DNA from: JAPLDB01 sp038206355
GTDB lineage: Bacteria > Bacteroidota > Bacteroidia > AKYH767-A > 2013-40CM-41-45
Direction: 5' to 3'
DNA: 64,000 nucleotides
Assembly (NCBI GenBank): GCA_038206355.1
Contig: JBBRAY010000002.1
Coordinates: 1-64,000 of the forward strand
Shown here: positions 1 to 7,747 of the stretch, in pieces
How positions within the stretch are numbered: the first letter of the stretch is position 1
How the letters are laid out: each line of letters begins with the position of its first letter
Program-made: the position numbers and the translations under genes
The notes under the pieces: generated by a model
Databases searched by the model: none
The model's input: only the letters and a program-made list of their open reading frames with translations
What the model was told of the DNA's origin: nothing

Positions 1-119
1 CAGTACTTAAGTCCACGCTGCTCTGCAAATTGCTTCTTTGACATCCCGCTCTGTTTCCACTCTGAAATAATTTGCTGTCTCTCTGCACGTGATGCCTTCT
101 TTTTTTCTAAATTGCTCAT
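1..119 (-). CDS. IS66-type accessory protein TnpA-like, N-terminal part only
   Basis: The reverse strand from the ATG at 119 reads MSNLEKKKASRAERQQIISE, then a segment with W-x-x-SG-x-S-x-x-x-F-x-x-x-x-GL, and runs off the window edge after about 39 codons. That spacing (Trp, Ser-Gly, Phe, Gly-Leu) is the helix-turn-helix start of the small accessory protein of IS66-family elements, which sits upstream of tnpB and the transposase. Only this beginning is visible, so family and intactness are provisional. A different transposon HTH protein is possible. The palindrome-rich DNA at 205-375 lies directly upstream of it. Confidence 0.5.
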   Translation of the reverse strand, partial: MSNLEKKKASRAERQQIISEWKQSGMSKKQFAEQRGLKY

Positions 120-204
120 GATATTTTTTTGAGCAAAGTAATATGATGTCAATAGCTAAGTCAATATGTACTTCGTCGGATGCTTACGTTCTGTCAACAA
201 ATGA

Positions 205-375
205 ACTACCCCGCAGCAGAGCTGCGAAGTATCTTGTGAAATTCTCCGAGCCTTCTTCGCCGAAGTAGCCTTCGCTACGAAGGCCGAAAGCCATTACCCC
301 CCTTCGCCAAGGCTACGGAGGGTTCTCCTCGCCTTCATCCACGCAGCAAGCTGCGAGGTATTCGGCGAAGGAGAA
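205..375. repeat. Palindrome-rich spacer with nested inverted repeats
   Basis: This stretch contains two near-identical short palindromic units, GCAGCAGAGCTGC at 213-225 and GCAGCAAGCTGC at 343-354, each followed by a GCGA(A/G)GTAT tail. Between them is a perfect 7-bp hairpin, GCCTTCG-CTA-CGAAGGC (268-284). The outer segments ATTCTCC...TTCGCCGAA (241-263) and its approximate reverse complement (about 359-375) form an imperfect inverted repeat. It lies between an IS66-like gene edge and a divergent secreted-protein gene. It could be an eroded mobile-element end or a chromosomal palindromic repeat. No coding signal is seen. Confidence 0.6.
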
Positions 376-449
376 TAAAACGATTAACAAAAGGCATCTA
401 CTGGTCAAAATATTACATCTGAAAAATTACTTATTCCATCTTCCCCATT

Positions 450-1706
450 TTGAAAACTAAAATCTATCTCCCCTTACTACTACTTCTGATTGGGCCCTTC
501 TTCTCCCACGCCCAGATGCGCGTACACCTCATCAACGTCGGACAGGGCAGTGCCACGCTGATAGAATTTCCATGCGCTGCAATACTCGTTGATGCCGGCG
601 GAGAATCCAATGAACTATTTAATTCCAACGATTCTTTAAAAGCATACCTCGACGATTTCTTTGATCGCCGCTCCGACCTCAACCATACCCTGCAAGCTGT
701 ATATCTGACGCATCCTCATAAAGATCATACACTTGGAGTTCCTGTGTTATTGCAATCGCCGCATGTGATAAAAAATGTAATCACCGATGGACTGGAACAG
801 GGCTCCGGAAAAGCCGGACAAATCATGCTGCACCGCGCCGCACAAGATGCCGATGCAACACCCGGAATTGCTGACGACATAGGTCTGCAGGCCGTTACCA
901 CTGCGCAAATAGGAGCGAACGGACTCACAAATGAAATCATTGACCCCGTGAACTGCAACGGTACCAATCCCGTCATCAAAATATTGTGGGGGGCATCTGC
1001 GACAAATCCGGGTTGGGGTGAAACAGCTTTTAAAAATGGCAACAACCACTCACTCGTGATCCGCATCGAATACGGAACTTCATCGTTGCTCATCACCGGC
1101 GACCTGGAAGAGAAAGGACTACAAAGCCTCGTTGCAAAATACAATACCTCCGACCTTCTTGACGCTGACGTTTATCTTGTTGGTCACCACGGCTCGAAAA
1201 ACGGAACTACACAGGAACTGCTCGACAAGGTCACTCCGCAAATAGCACTCATCGGTTGCGGCAGCAGCAGCAGGAAAATTCTATGGAGTGGCTGGGCTTA
1301 CGGACATCCAAACAAAGACGTGCTCGACAAACTGCAATTAAATCTGACTTCCACACGCACATCCGTTTCCATGCAGGCAGGTACGGCAGCAAAAACATTT
1401 GTACCATTAAATATTACTAAAGCCATTTATACAACAGCTTCTGACGGCAGTGTAATTCTCGAAGCAGATAATGCAGCGCACTGGCATAAAGTGGTGACAT
1501 TGCTCGTCCCCACTCCGGTAAACATCAACACGGCTACTGTATTTGAATTGGAAACATTACCCGGTATTGGATTCACAAAAGCACAGGCCATCATTGACTA
1601 CAGAACAAACCACGGAAGCTTTACAAGCTTTGAAACATTAGATGATGTTCCCGGTATCGGACCGGCGACGATAAATTTAATCAGGCCTTTTGCTACAGTA
1701 CAATGA
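450..1706 (+). CDS. Secreted metallo-beta-lactamase-fold protein with C-terminal helix-hairpin-helix (ComEC-MBL plus ComEA-like)
   Basis: The 418-residue product begins with a signal peptide (residues 1-21, ending SHAQ). The start codon is TTG at 450, chosen because it places that peptide at the N-terminus. Residues about 24-300 are a metallo-beta-lactamase fold of the ComEC/Rec2 type: an LINVGQG opening strand, VDAGGE, the metal motif THPHKDH (87-93), LLITGDLE and YLVGHHGSKNGT. Residues about 352-418 are a ComEA-like double helix-hairpin-helix with two PGIG loops, a DNA-binding fold. In competence systems these domains are separate proteins; here they are joined, without the ComEC membrane channel. 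The arrangement suggests an exported DNA-acting hydrolase or nuclease. Substrate is inferred, not shown. The spacer after it (about 1720-1775) holds CGCAGA/CGCAAAG-type filler. Confidence 0.8.
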   Translation: MKTKIYLPLLLLLIGPFFSHAQMRVHLINVGQGSATLIEFPCAAILVDAGGESNELFNSNDSLKAYLDDFFDRRSDLNHTLQAVYLTHPHKDHTLGVPVLLQSPHVIKNVITDGLEQGSGKAGQIMLHRAAQDADATPGIADDIGLQAVTTAQIGANGLTNEIIDPVNCNGTNPVIKILWGASATNPGWGETAFKNGNNHSLVIRIEYGTSSLLITGDLEEKGLQSLVAKYNTSDLLDADVYLVGHHGSKNGTTQELLDKVTPQIALIGCGSSSRKILWSGWAYGHPNKDVLDKLQLNLTSTRTSVSMQAGTAAKTFVPLNITKAIYTTASDGSVILEADNAAHWHKVVTLLVPTPVNINTATVFELETLPGIGFTKAQAIIDYRTNHGSFTSFETLDDVPGIGPATINLIRPFATVQ

Positions 1707-1807
1707 AGGCTGTAAAATCCAAACCGCAGAAAACGCAAAGCAAAATTGATCGCAGAGAACCGCACAGGAAAATCAGTATTAGTTAAGCACTCATATAACC
1801 ACACCTC

Positions 1808-2974
1808 TTGAAACAAAAACTACTCATCCTCCTACTCTTACTATGCTTTAAAGGTAAAGCCCAATACAACCCCGAAGCACCCGACGATTTTTTTAAAACG
1901 ACAAGCACCTACAACTACCGCTTTAAGTTTACGGCGTACGTTTTTGTAACAGGCGAATGGGGACTTAGTCTGGGCTTCTCAAACTGGATTACCTACACGC
2001 GCCTGCAACCCAGCGAAAACTTTTCCATCAATGCACACTTCGGGAAAAATAATATCGGGAACAGAAATAAACCGTATAACAAGTGGCAGCTCAATGTAAT
2101 CGCTTCCACCTTTCTCACCTATGCTTTCAGCGGTGCGACGAGTCAGCACCATGATGAAATCAATCCGTTTTATTTTGGAAATAGTTCAGGTGCCTTTCAG
2201 AATTACAAACACAGCATTACACTGGGAAGCAGTTTCGTTGCATTGCCAAAGGGAATTGGTCGAAATATTACAACTCCGCGCAACCGTTCCCAGCAACTGG
2301 TTTACCTGCAGGTAAAGACAGGCGATTTTCAGATTAACGTTTATGAAGATTACCTCGTGTTCACCGACAATAAATTTTTCGGCATGCTGGCCGACAACAG
2401 GGACAGGTTTTATACCGGAGGCGGCAACGTACAACTGCGCATCAATAAAAACTTCACGGCGAAATATTACACGGAGATTTACACCGGCAACTCCTACCCC
2501 GACCAGGACGACTATCCTGATTTCGTTGACGTGAATGATACCACGCGCGGGAATTTCTTCAGTCACATGTATGGTACTGTGGGACCACGAAGGCCAATGA
2601 AATATGCATACCAGGATCCCGGACAAGAAATGTTCAACCGCGGCCGCAACTTTTTTGCATTTCAAATGAACAGCCGGCTTATCACTAACAACAACCAGAC
2701 GCTTGTGAACCCGCATTACACGAACGACAATTTACAAGTGATGTTTGCACTACACCGTGGAGTGGCTGAAATGTGGCAGCAGAACCTGATTCATTCACTC
2801 AACAAAGTGGACAAAGATTTACCGGCAGATAAAAACGACAAGGTAGTATCCGACCGGCTCCATCTGTTCAAACCCTTTGAGCCCCGTTATGGTTTCTGGA
2901 GGAGGTTAACCGGTGGCGTTGCTTTCACTTCCGATTTTGTAGCCAATGACCTTGCTAAACCTATACAGCAATGA
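1808..2974 (+). CDS. Exported protein resembling polymorphic toxin type 23 domain proteins
   Basis: The product is 388 residues from a TTG start at 1808, with a signal peptide (residues 1-18, ending KGKAQ). The body is rich in aromatic residues and alternating beta pattern. It contains a segment GDFQINVYEDY followed by a DNRDRFYTGGGNV stretch and a KNFTAKYYTEIYTG strand, which resembles the layout I associate with the Bacteroidota toxin-23 family (GDFSFRYEND, GDRYRTA, FTGD). It overlaps the following lipoprotein gene by four bases (ATGA), so the two are probably translationally coupled. Whether it is a toxin, or a beta-barrel surface protein on which the domain name was placed, cannot be decided from sequence. 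No immunity gene is obvious, although the coupled lipoprotein is a candidate. Confidence 0.5.
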   Translation: MKQKLLILLLLLCFKGKAQYNPEAPDDFFKTTSTYNYRFKFTAYVFVTGEWGLSLGFSNWITYTRLQPSENFSINAHFGKNNIGNRNKPYNKWQLNVIASTFLTYAFSGATSQHHDEINPFYFGNSSGAFQNYKHSITLGSSFVALPKGIGRNITTPRNRSQQLVYLQVKTGDFQINVYEDYLVFTDNKFFGMLADNRDRFYTGGGNVQLRINKNFTAKYYTEIYTGNSYPDQDDYPDFVDVNDTTRGNFFSHMYGTVGPRRPMKYAYQDPGQEMFNRGRNFFAFQMNSRLITNNNQTLVNPHYTNDNLQVMFALHRGVAEMWQQNLIHSLNKVDKDLPADKNDKVVSDRLHLFKPFEPRYGFWRRLTGGVAFTSDFVANDLAKPIQQ

Positions 2975-4113
2975 GCAGAAAACTTACCACTCCCCTGCTC
3001 CTCTTTGTCCTGGCGTTTACGGGTTGCTCTTATACATCGCAGCTTTCGAAAAGGGAAATGGCCTATTCATACTTCACGGAATTACTCGACAGCGCCGATC
3101 ACATCTCTGATGACGCAGATAAAAAAATATACTTCAACGAAAATCTTAAAAAGCAATTCCCGAAAAAGAAAGCGCGGACAGACAATGTAAACATGCTGCT
3201 GGAGCTCAACCACACGAAACAGCAAAGCGATACCACAGCATCGTTTATGTCCGGCATTTGCGAAGCGGGATTTTTTCTCAGGAGTTTTGACGAAGAAACA
3301 AAAACAGAGATGTTTTACCGTTTCGAAACACCCAATGCACAAGGTATCGGCAAAATGGTACTCAGCGACCGCTACCGCAATGGTTTTTTTGATGAGCAGT
3401 CTGCAAAGAACAGCAACTACATAAAGGAATTCAACTACTGCTTCCCGCGCATTTACTTCATCAGAAAAAATGAGATACACATCTTAAGCGGGGGCTGCGA
3501 TCTCACAGATAGAAAAATCTTCAAGCGCATGAAGGTGCAAAGCGATACCATCTTTTACAAGACATCCACTTTTCGTAAAAACAACAACGATGAAATTTAT
3601 GATGTGAGTTATTCCTTCAAATACATCCGTTACCGTGAAATAGAAGACCGGTGGAAGAGTGTTGCCGCCAGCAAGACAGACAGCACGATTCTCACGAAGG
3701 ACCTGGTAGACTATATCAGTTATGCCGCCCTTAAAAGCATCATGCAACAAAAAAACATTGCAGCCTCAACAATGGGCATTAACCTCTCAGATTCTACTAT
3801 TAAAGGCCATTGGTTTTACGCAGGTACCATCAACGCCTTAAACCAATGGGACGAAAATAACACAACCATAGAAACCGTCAAAGACCTTGATAGCTATAGA
3901 ACCGACAGCAGTAAAACATTAGAGATACGCAAAATGCTTTACGTACGTGAAAAGCCTCCCGGAGAATATAAAGCCGATAAAACTTCACAGGAATATAAAG
4001 GTGACATCAATAACAGTCTGGCGCCGAAACAAAAAGTAAGTGTAAGTGAGATACGAAAAATAAAAGACCAGAAGGGGAATGGGTCGGTGTGGATGAGGTT
4101 GAGGGATTTATAG
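2971..4113 (+). CDS. Hypothetical lipoprotein, possible C-terminal SH3b-like region
   Basis: The 380-residue product starts at the ATG that overlaps the previous stop. It has a lipoprotein signal with lipobox FTGC (Cys19), so it is expected to be anchored in the outer or inner membrane. The middle is charged and has no family I recognise. The last 60 or so residues contain MLYVREKPPGEYK and a later KVSVSEIRKI...GSVWMRLRDL, a weak match to the turn and strand spacing of bacterial SH3b domains, which bind peptidoglycan. The four-base overlap with the toxin-23-like gene implies coexpression and possibly a partner or immunity role. That role is inference only. Confidence 0.6.
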   Translation: MSRKLTTPLLLFVLAFTGCSYTSQLSKREMAYSYFTELLDSADHISDDADKKIYFNENLKKQFPKKKARTDNVNMLLELNHTKQQSDTTASFMSGICEAGFFLRSFDEETKTEMFYRFETPNAQGIGKMVLSDRYRNGFFDEQSAKNSNYIKEFNYCFPRIYFIRKNEIHILSGGCDLTDRKIFKRMKVQSDTIFYKTSTFRKNNNDEIYDVSYSFKYIRYREIEDRWKSVAASKTDSTILTKDLVDYISYAALKSIMQQKNIAASTMGINLSDSTIKGHWFYAGTINALNQWDENNTTIETVKDLDSYRTDSSKTLEIRKMLYVREKPPGEYKADKTSQEYKGDINNSLAPKQKVSVSEIRKIKDQKGNGSVWMRLRDL

Positions 4114-4141
4114 AAGAAATGAGGAACGAATAAAAAAAGCA

Positions 4142-4453
4142 ATGGAGGATTTGAACAAGAGTATCAGCCTCCATCCTCATAATCCTATAGCATTTGATAA
4201 CCGGGGATTGTGCCAAGCGGAATTGAATGAACCTGCCGGTGCAATTGACGACTACCGACAGGCATTAAAACGGGATAGCAAATTTAATATCGTTTATACG
4301 CATCTGGGGATGTTGCTCGCAAAAACAGATTCCTGCGAAGAAGCAGTGAAGTATTTAAATATTGCGCTGGATAGAAAAGCGTTTGATGAATGCCATGATG
4401 AAAAGCAAATCAGGGTGCTGAAAAGTAAATGTGAAAAAGAAGTTCATCATTGA
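4142..4453 (+). CDS. Small TPR-repeat protein
   Basis: The product is 103 residues and essentially all tetratricopeptide repeat. One repeat reads NPIAFDNRGLCQAELNEPAG followed by AIDDYRQALKRD; the next reads FNIVYTHLGMLLAKTDSCEE followed by AVKYLNIALDR. It has no signal peptide or membrane segment. It begins 28 bases after the lipoprotein gene and may be the last gene of that three-gene unit. It could be the surviving 3' part of a longer TPR gene, because the first helix starts abruptly at MEDLNKSISLHP. TPR domains mediate protein contacts; no partner is identifiable. Confidence 0.65.
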   Translation: MEDLNKSISLHPHNPIAFDNRGLCQAELNEPAGAIDDYRQALKRDSKFNIVYTHLGMLLAKTDSCEEAVKYLNIALDRKAFDECHDEKQIRVLKSKCEKEVHH

Positions 4454-4538
4454 TGCAACCCGAACAATATCCATTTACCTTTATTACGCACAAGAAAGGA
4501 GAAGGAAAAATGTTTTCATAGTCACTCAATTAAAAATA

Positions 4539-5732
4539 ATGGCACAACAGACATTTCATAGTCGGAATAAATGCACTATACCTTTTGGTTTCCTGCTAAT
4601 CTTTTTTACCACCTTTTCCTCCTGCAACAACCACGACAAAACAACATTGCATAATAGTAATACTTTAGAAAACACTTCTTCCGCTCCTGCCCCGCCCGAA
4701 AGCAACATCGCATCAAGCAGTCCTTCTTTTGCATCAACTGCCGAACCCAACCCCCTGCATGGCCCGCACAGCATCACCCGCAATGTTTTGCAGGATAAAA
4801 ACGGAATCATCTGGCTGGCAACCTGGGAAGGCATTATCAGCTATGACGGCAAGCAATTTACGAACCTAACTTTAAAAGAAGGTCTTAAACAGATTCATGT
4901 TTTTAGCATTCTCGAAGACAAGGCAGGCAACCTGTGGTTTGGTACAATTGGCGACGGCGTGATCAGAAAAACTACCGGGGAAAGTAATTCCGTCACTTAT
5001 TTCACTACAGCAGAAGGACTGACAGGAAACACAGTACTTTGTATGGTGGAAGATATGGCCGGAAATATCTGGATGGGGACTGACAATGGAGTCAGCCGTT
5101 ACAATCCACACCTGACTGCATCATTCGGCCGGGGAAATGCCTTTACCAATTTCAATGTGAATGACGGACTGAGCAGTAATTTTATTTTGTCTCTCGTTCA
5201 GGACAAAACAGGAAAACTCTGGATCGGCTCTCGGGGAGGTATTGATATTTATAATTCATCGGCAACACTACATCCGGGTGATAAACTTTTTACTCCTTTT
5301 AGCATCAGGCAGGGAATCACATTTCACAATGTGCATTCAATGATCAATGATAGAAAAGGAATGGTATGGATTGCAAGTGATGAAGGACTATACAGCTACG
5401 ATGCGCGACTGACTTCATTTGATGGCACCACGGGCACCAACCATTCAATCACTGCAAAATTACCGGTACTTGTATCAAAGGATATTGCCTTTAATCTTTT
5501 CGAGGACAGGACAGGAAAAATCTGGCTGAGTGACGGCGAATTGAACAGTAAAGAGATGACATTATCAAAATATGACGGAAAGACTTTTACTAAAATCAAA
5601 AATGACAAACAGATATTTGGAATTGGTGAAGACAGCGGTGGCAACATCTGGTTCGGGACTGCAAACGGAGTGGTGAGGTATGATGTTCAGTCTGCACGAA
5701 CATATCAGCATAACTTTACTGAATTCCGGTAG
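4539..5732 (+). CDS. Lipoprotein made of two-component-regulator propeller repeats
   Basis: I place the start at the ATG at 4539. It gives MAQQTFHSRNKCTIPFGFLL and then a lipobox FSSC, whereas the upstream in-frame ATG at 4431 would overlap the TPR gene and add a charged leader. The 397-residue product carries seven repeats of the form (E/Q)D-x-x-G-x-(I/L/V)W-(L/F/M/I)-(G/A)-T/S-x-x-G-(I/V)-x-x-Y, for example EDMAGNIWMGTDNGVSRY and EDSGGNIWFGTANGVVRYD. That number is enough for one beta-propeller. In hybrid two-component systems this propeller is the periplasmic sensor. Here no kinase or response-regulator domain follows, so the protein is a free-standing, membrane-anchored propeller, probably binding a ligand or partner. 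Confidence 0.85.
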   Translation: MAQQTFHSRNKCTIPFGFLLIFFTTFSSCNNHDKTTLHNSNTLENTSSAPAPPESNIASSSPSFASTAEPNPLHGPHSITRNVLQDKNGIIWLATWEGIISYDGKQFTNLTLKEGLKQIHVFSILEDKAGNLWFGTIGDGVIRKTTGESNSVTYFTTAEGLTGNTVLCMVEDMAGNIWMGTDNGVSRYNPHLTASFGRGNAFTNFNVNDGLSSNFILSLVQDKTGKLWIGSRGGIDIYNSSATLHPGDKLFTPFSIRQGITFHNVHSMINDRKGMVWIASDEGLYSYDARLTSFDGTTGTNHSITAKLPVLVSKDIAFNLFEDRTGKIWLSDGELNSKEMTLSKYDGKTFTKIKNDKQIFGIGEDSGGNIWFGTANGVVRYDVQSARTYQHNFTEFR

Positions 5733-5786
5733 ATTGATCTTTTTTTATACACCTTTATTCCCGAATTCTAATGGTCCACATCCATC

Positions 5787-7529
5787 ATGTCCGCAAAGCC
5801 ACAAAAAAAACTTTCTGAATTTGCAGCAACAGCGATTTGCGGCAATGACATTACTTCCTCCTGTCTGTATGTTTCGGCGCTCTCCATTTTTTATGCGGGA
5901 CAATATGCATTCATTGCATTACTTATCGTTTCAGTCGTGTTGTTCTTGTACAGGAAAATTTATTCTGAAGCCGTCGGTGCATTGCCTTTGAATGGTGGCG
6001 CATACAACATCCTGTTAAATACCACGAGTAAATCCAACGCCTCCACTGCTGCCTGCCTCACCATACTTTCCTATATGGCTACTGCAGTCATTTCTGCAAG
6101 TGAGGCGATGCATTATCTTTCATCTATTGTGCGCTGGCTTCCCGTGCTGACAGCAACTGTAGTACTGCTGACGCTGTTTCTTATCCTTGCCATACTTGGA
6201 ATTACAGAATCAGCACGCGTGGCATCAGCCATCTTCGTTTTCCATCTTGCATCGCTTGCTTTCCTCATGGTTTCAGTTGGCATCTATTTATTTGCCAACG
6301 GATCTGCAACACTCATTGAAAATTTTACTCTGCCGGTGAAAGGAAGTATTACGTCTGCACTCTTTTTCGGATTCAGTGCAGCCATGCTTGGCATCAGTGG
6401 TTTTGAAAGTTCCGCCAACTTCGTAGAAGAACAAAAGCCGGGCGTATTTCCAAAAACACTTCGCAACATGTGGATCGCTGTAACCCTGATCAATCCTGCC
6501 ATTGCAGTACTCGCACTGGCCGTAATACCCGTTGCTGTGGTTGGAGAAAACAAGGAATCACTCCTTTCATTTCTCGGAAACCAAACAGGTGGAACATGGA
6601 TGGCGCGACTCATTTCTCTCGATGCATTCCTGGTTTTATCAGGGGCTGTGCTTACTTCATTTGTCGGCGTAGCAGGATTGATGAAACGGATGACCCTCGA
6701 CCGCATCCTCCCCCAGTTTTTAATGAGAGGAAGTGTGCGCAACAGCTCTCCGCGGATACTGATCGTATTTTTCCTGCTATGTATTTCAATTTTATTTATC
6801 ACTGCAGGAAAATTAGAAGAGATGGCCGGCGTTTATACCATTTCGTTTTTGTCGGTGATGGGATACTTTGCCATGGGCAACCTACTCTTAAAAATAAAAC
6901 GCAGCCGCCTTCCACGACCTGAAAAAGCATCACCTGTGGTTGTCATCCTCGGACTGTTCGGCGTAATAGCAGCATTGTACGGCAACGTAAGACTTCACCC
7001 TGAATACCTCGTGATCTTTCTTCAATATTTCATCCCCGCAGTAATTCTGGTATATGCATTGATGAACCGCAATGCCATACTCCGTTTCCTGCTCATCCTT
7101 ACTAAAGGCGTGCTGGATGAGGTACGCAACTTTGCCTTGCTCAGTCATTTTAAAATTAAACGGACATTGATCAGGTTGCATGGTCAGGAATTCGTCTTCT
7201 TTTCCAAGGCAGATAATATTTCTGTGCTGAACAAGGCCATGATATACGTTCAGGAGAATGAGATTACAAGCAAAGTAAAAATTGTAACTGTGCTTAAAGA
7301 AGGAGACGTTATCACAGATAAATTTCTTTCTGATTTTGAAGTGCTCGATGAGATGTACCCGGAAATAAAAATTGATTTTATTACCATCAAGGGAAAATTT
7401 TCACCGGAGCTGATTGCTGAACTCAGTCAGAAATGGAATATCCCTGAAAATTTTATGTTCATCAGCGCCCCGGGAGATAAATTTCCATATAAAATTTCTG
7501 AGCTGGGTGAAGTGAGACTGATCATGTAG
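5787..7529 (+). CDS. APC-superfamily amino acid permease with C-terminal cytoplasmic extension
   Basis: The 580-residue product shows about twelve hydrophobic segments up to residue 440. Near the N-terminus is SEFAATAICGNDITSSCLYV, matching the first helix of APC (amino acid-polyamine-organocation) permeases, which unwinds at the substrate site. GAYNILLNTTSKSNA and GISGFESSANFVEEQKPG are further family hallmarks. After the last helix, residues about 445-580 form a soluble alpha/beta-looking extension with no membrane segment, ending DKFPYKISELGEVRLIM. Family members usually end near the last helix, so this extension is probably regulatory. The substrate cannot be read from sequence. The gene stands alone, 54 bases after the propeller gene. 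Confidence 0.8.
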   Translation: MSAKPQKKLSEFAATAICGNDITSSCLYVSALSIFYAGQYAFIALLIVSVVLFLYRKIYSEAVGALPLNGGAYNILLNTTSKSNASTAACLTILSYMATAVISASEAMHYLSSIVRWLPVLTATVVLLTLFLILAILGITESARVASAIFVFHLASLAFLMVSVGIYLFANGSATLIENFTLPVKGSITSALFFGFSAAMLGISGFESSANFVEEQKPGVFPKTLRNMWIAVTLINPAIAVLALAVIPVAVVGENKESLLSFLGNQTGGTWMARLISLDAFLVLSGAVLTSFVGVAGLMKRMTLDRILPQFLMRGSVRNSSPRILIVFFLLCISILFITAGKLEEMAGVYTISFLSVMGYFAMGNLLLKIKRSRLPRPEKASPVVVILGLFGVIAALYGNVRLHPEYLVIFLQYFIPAVILVYALMNRNAILRFLLILTKGVLDEVRNFALLSHFKIKRTLIRLHGQEFVFFSKADNISVLNKAMIYVQENEITSKVKIVTVLKEGDVITDKFLSDFEVLDEMYPEIKIDFITIKGKFSPELIAELSQKWNIPENFMFISAPGDKFPYKISELGEVRLIM

Positions 7530-7685
7530 TAGAAATTACCATGTATTGGATTTGTTTTTTCGGTTAAGAACAAGATTCCCGGAATCTCATTAACACATAC
7601 AGCAAAAATTGAAATATCACTAATTCAAGTGATGGCGATTTATTGTGTAATCGTATTCATTGAGTACTTTGCGGCAATTCAATTA

Positions 7686-7715
7686 TTTCTTTGAACATTT
7701 AAATATTCAAAGAAA
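7686..7715. promoter_or_regulatory. Perfect 10-bp inverted repeat upstream of the T9SS cargo gene
   Basis: The arms TTTCTTTGAA (7686-7695) and TTCAAAGAAA (7706-7715) are perfect reverse complements separated by 10 bases. The site ends 32 bases before the ATG at 7748. Position and A/T-rich symmetry fit an operator or a 5'-leader hairpin. No T-run follows in either direction that would make it a clear terminator. Confidence 0.5.
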
Positions 7716-7747
7716 AAATAATTTGTTACAATAAATAAATTACTCAA

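Noticed and set aside
4431..4538. Upstream extension of the propeller lipoprotein.
   Set aside because: It would overlap the TPR gene and add 36 charged residues before the signal peptide. The ATG at 4539 gives a standard lipoprotein leader.
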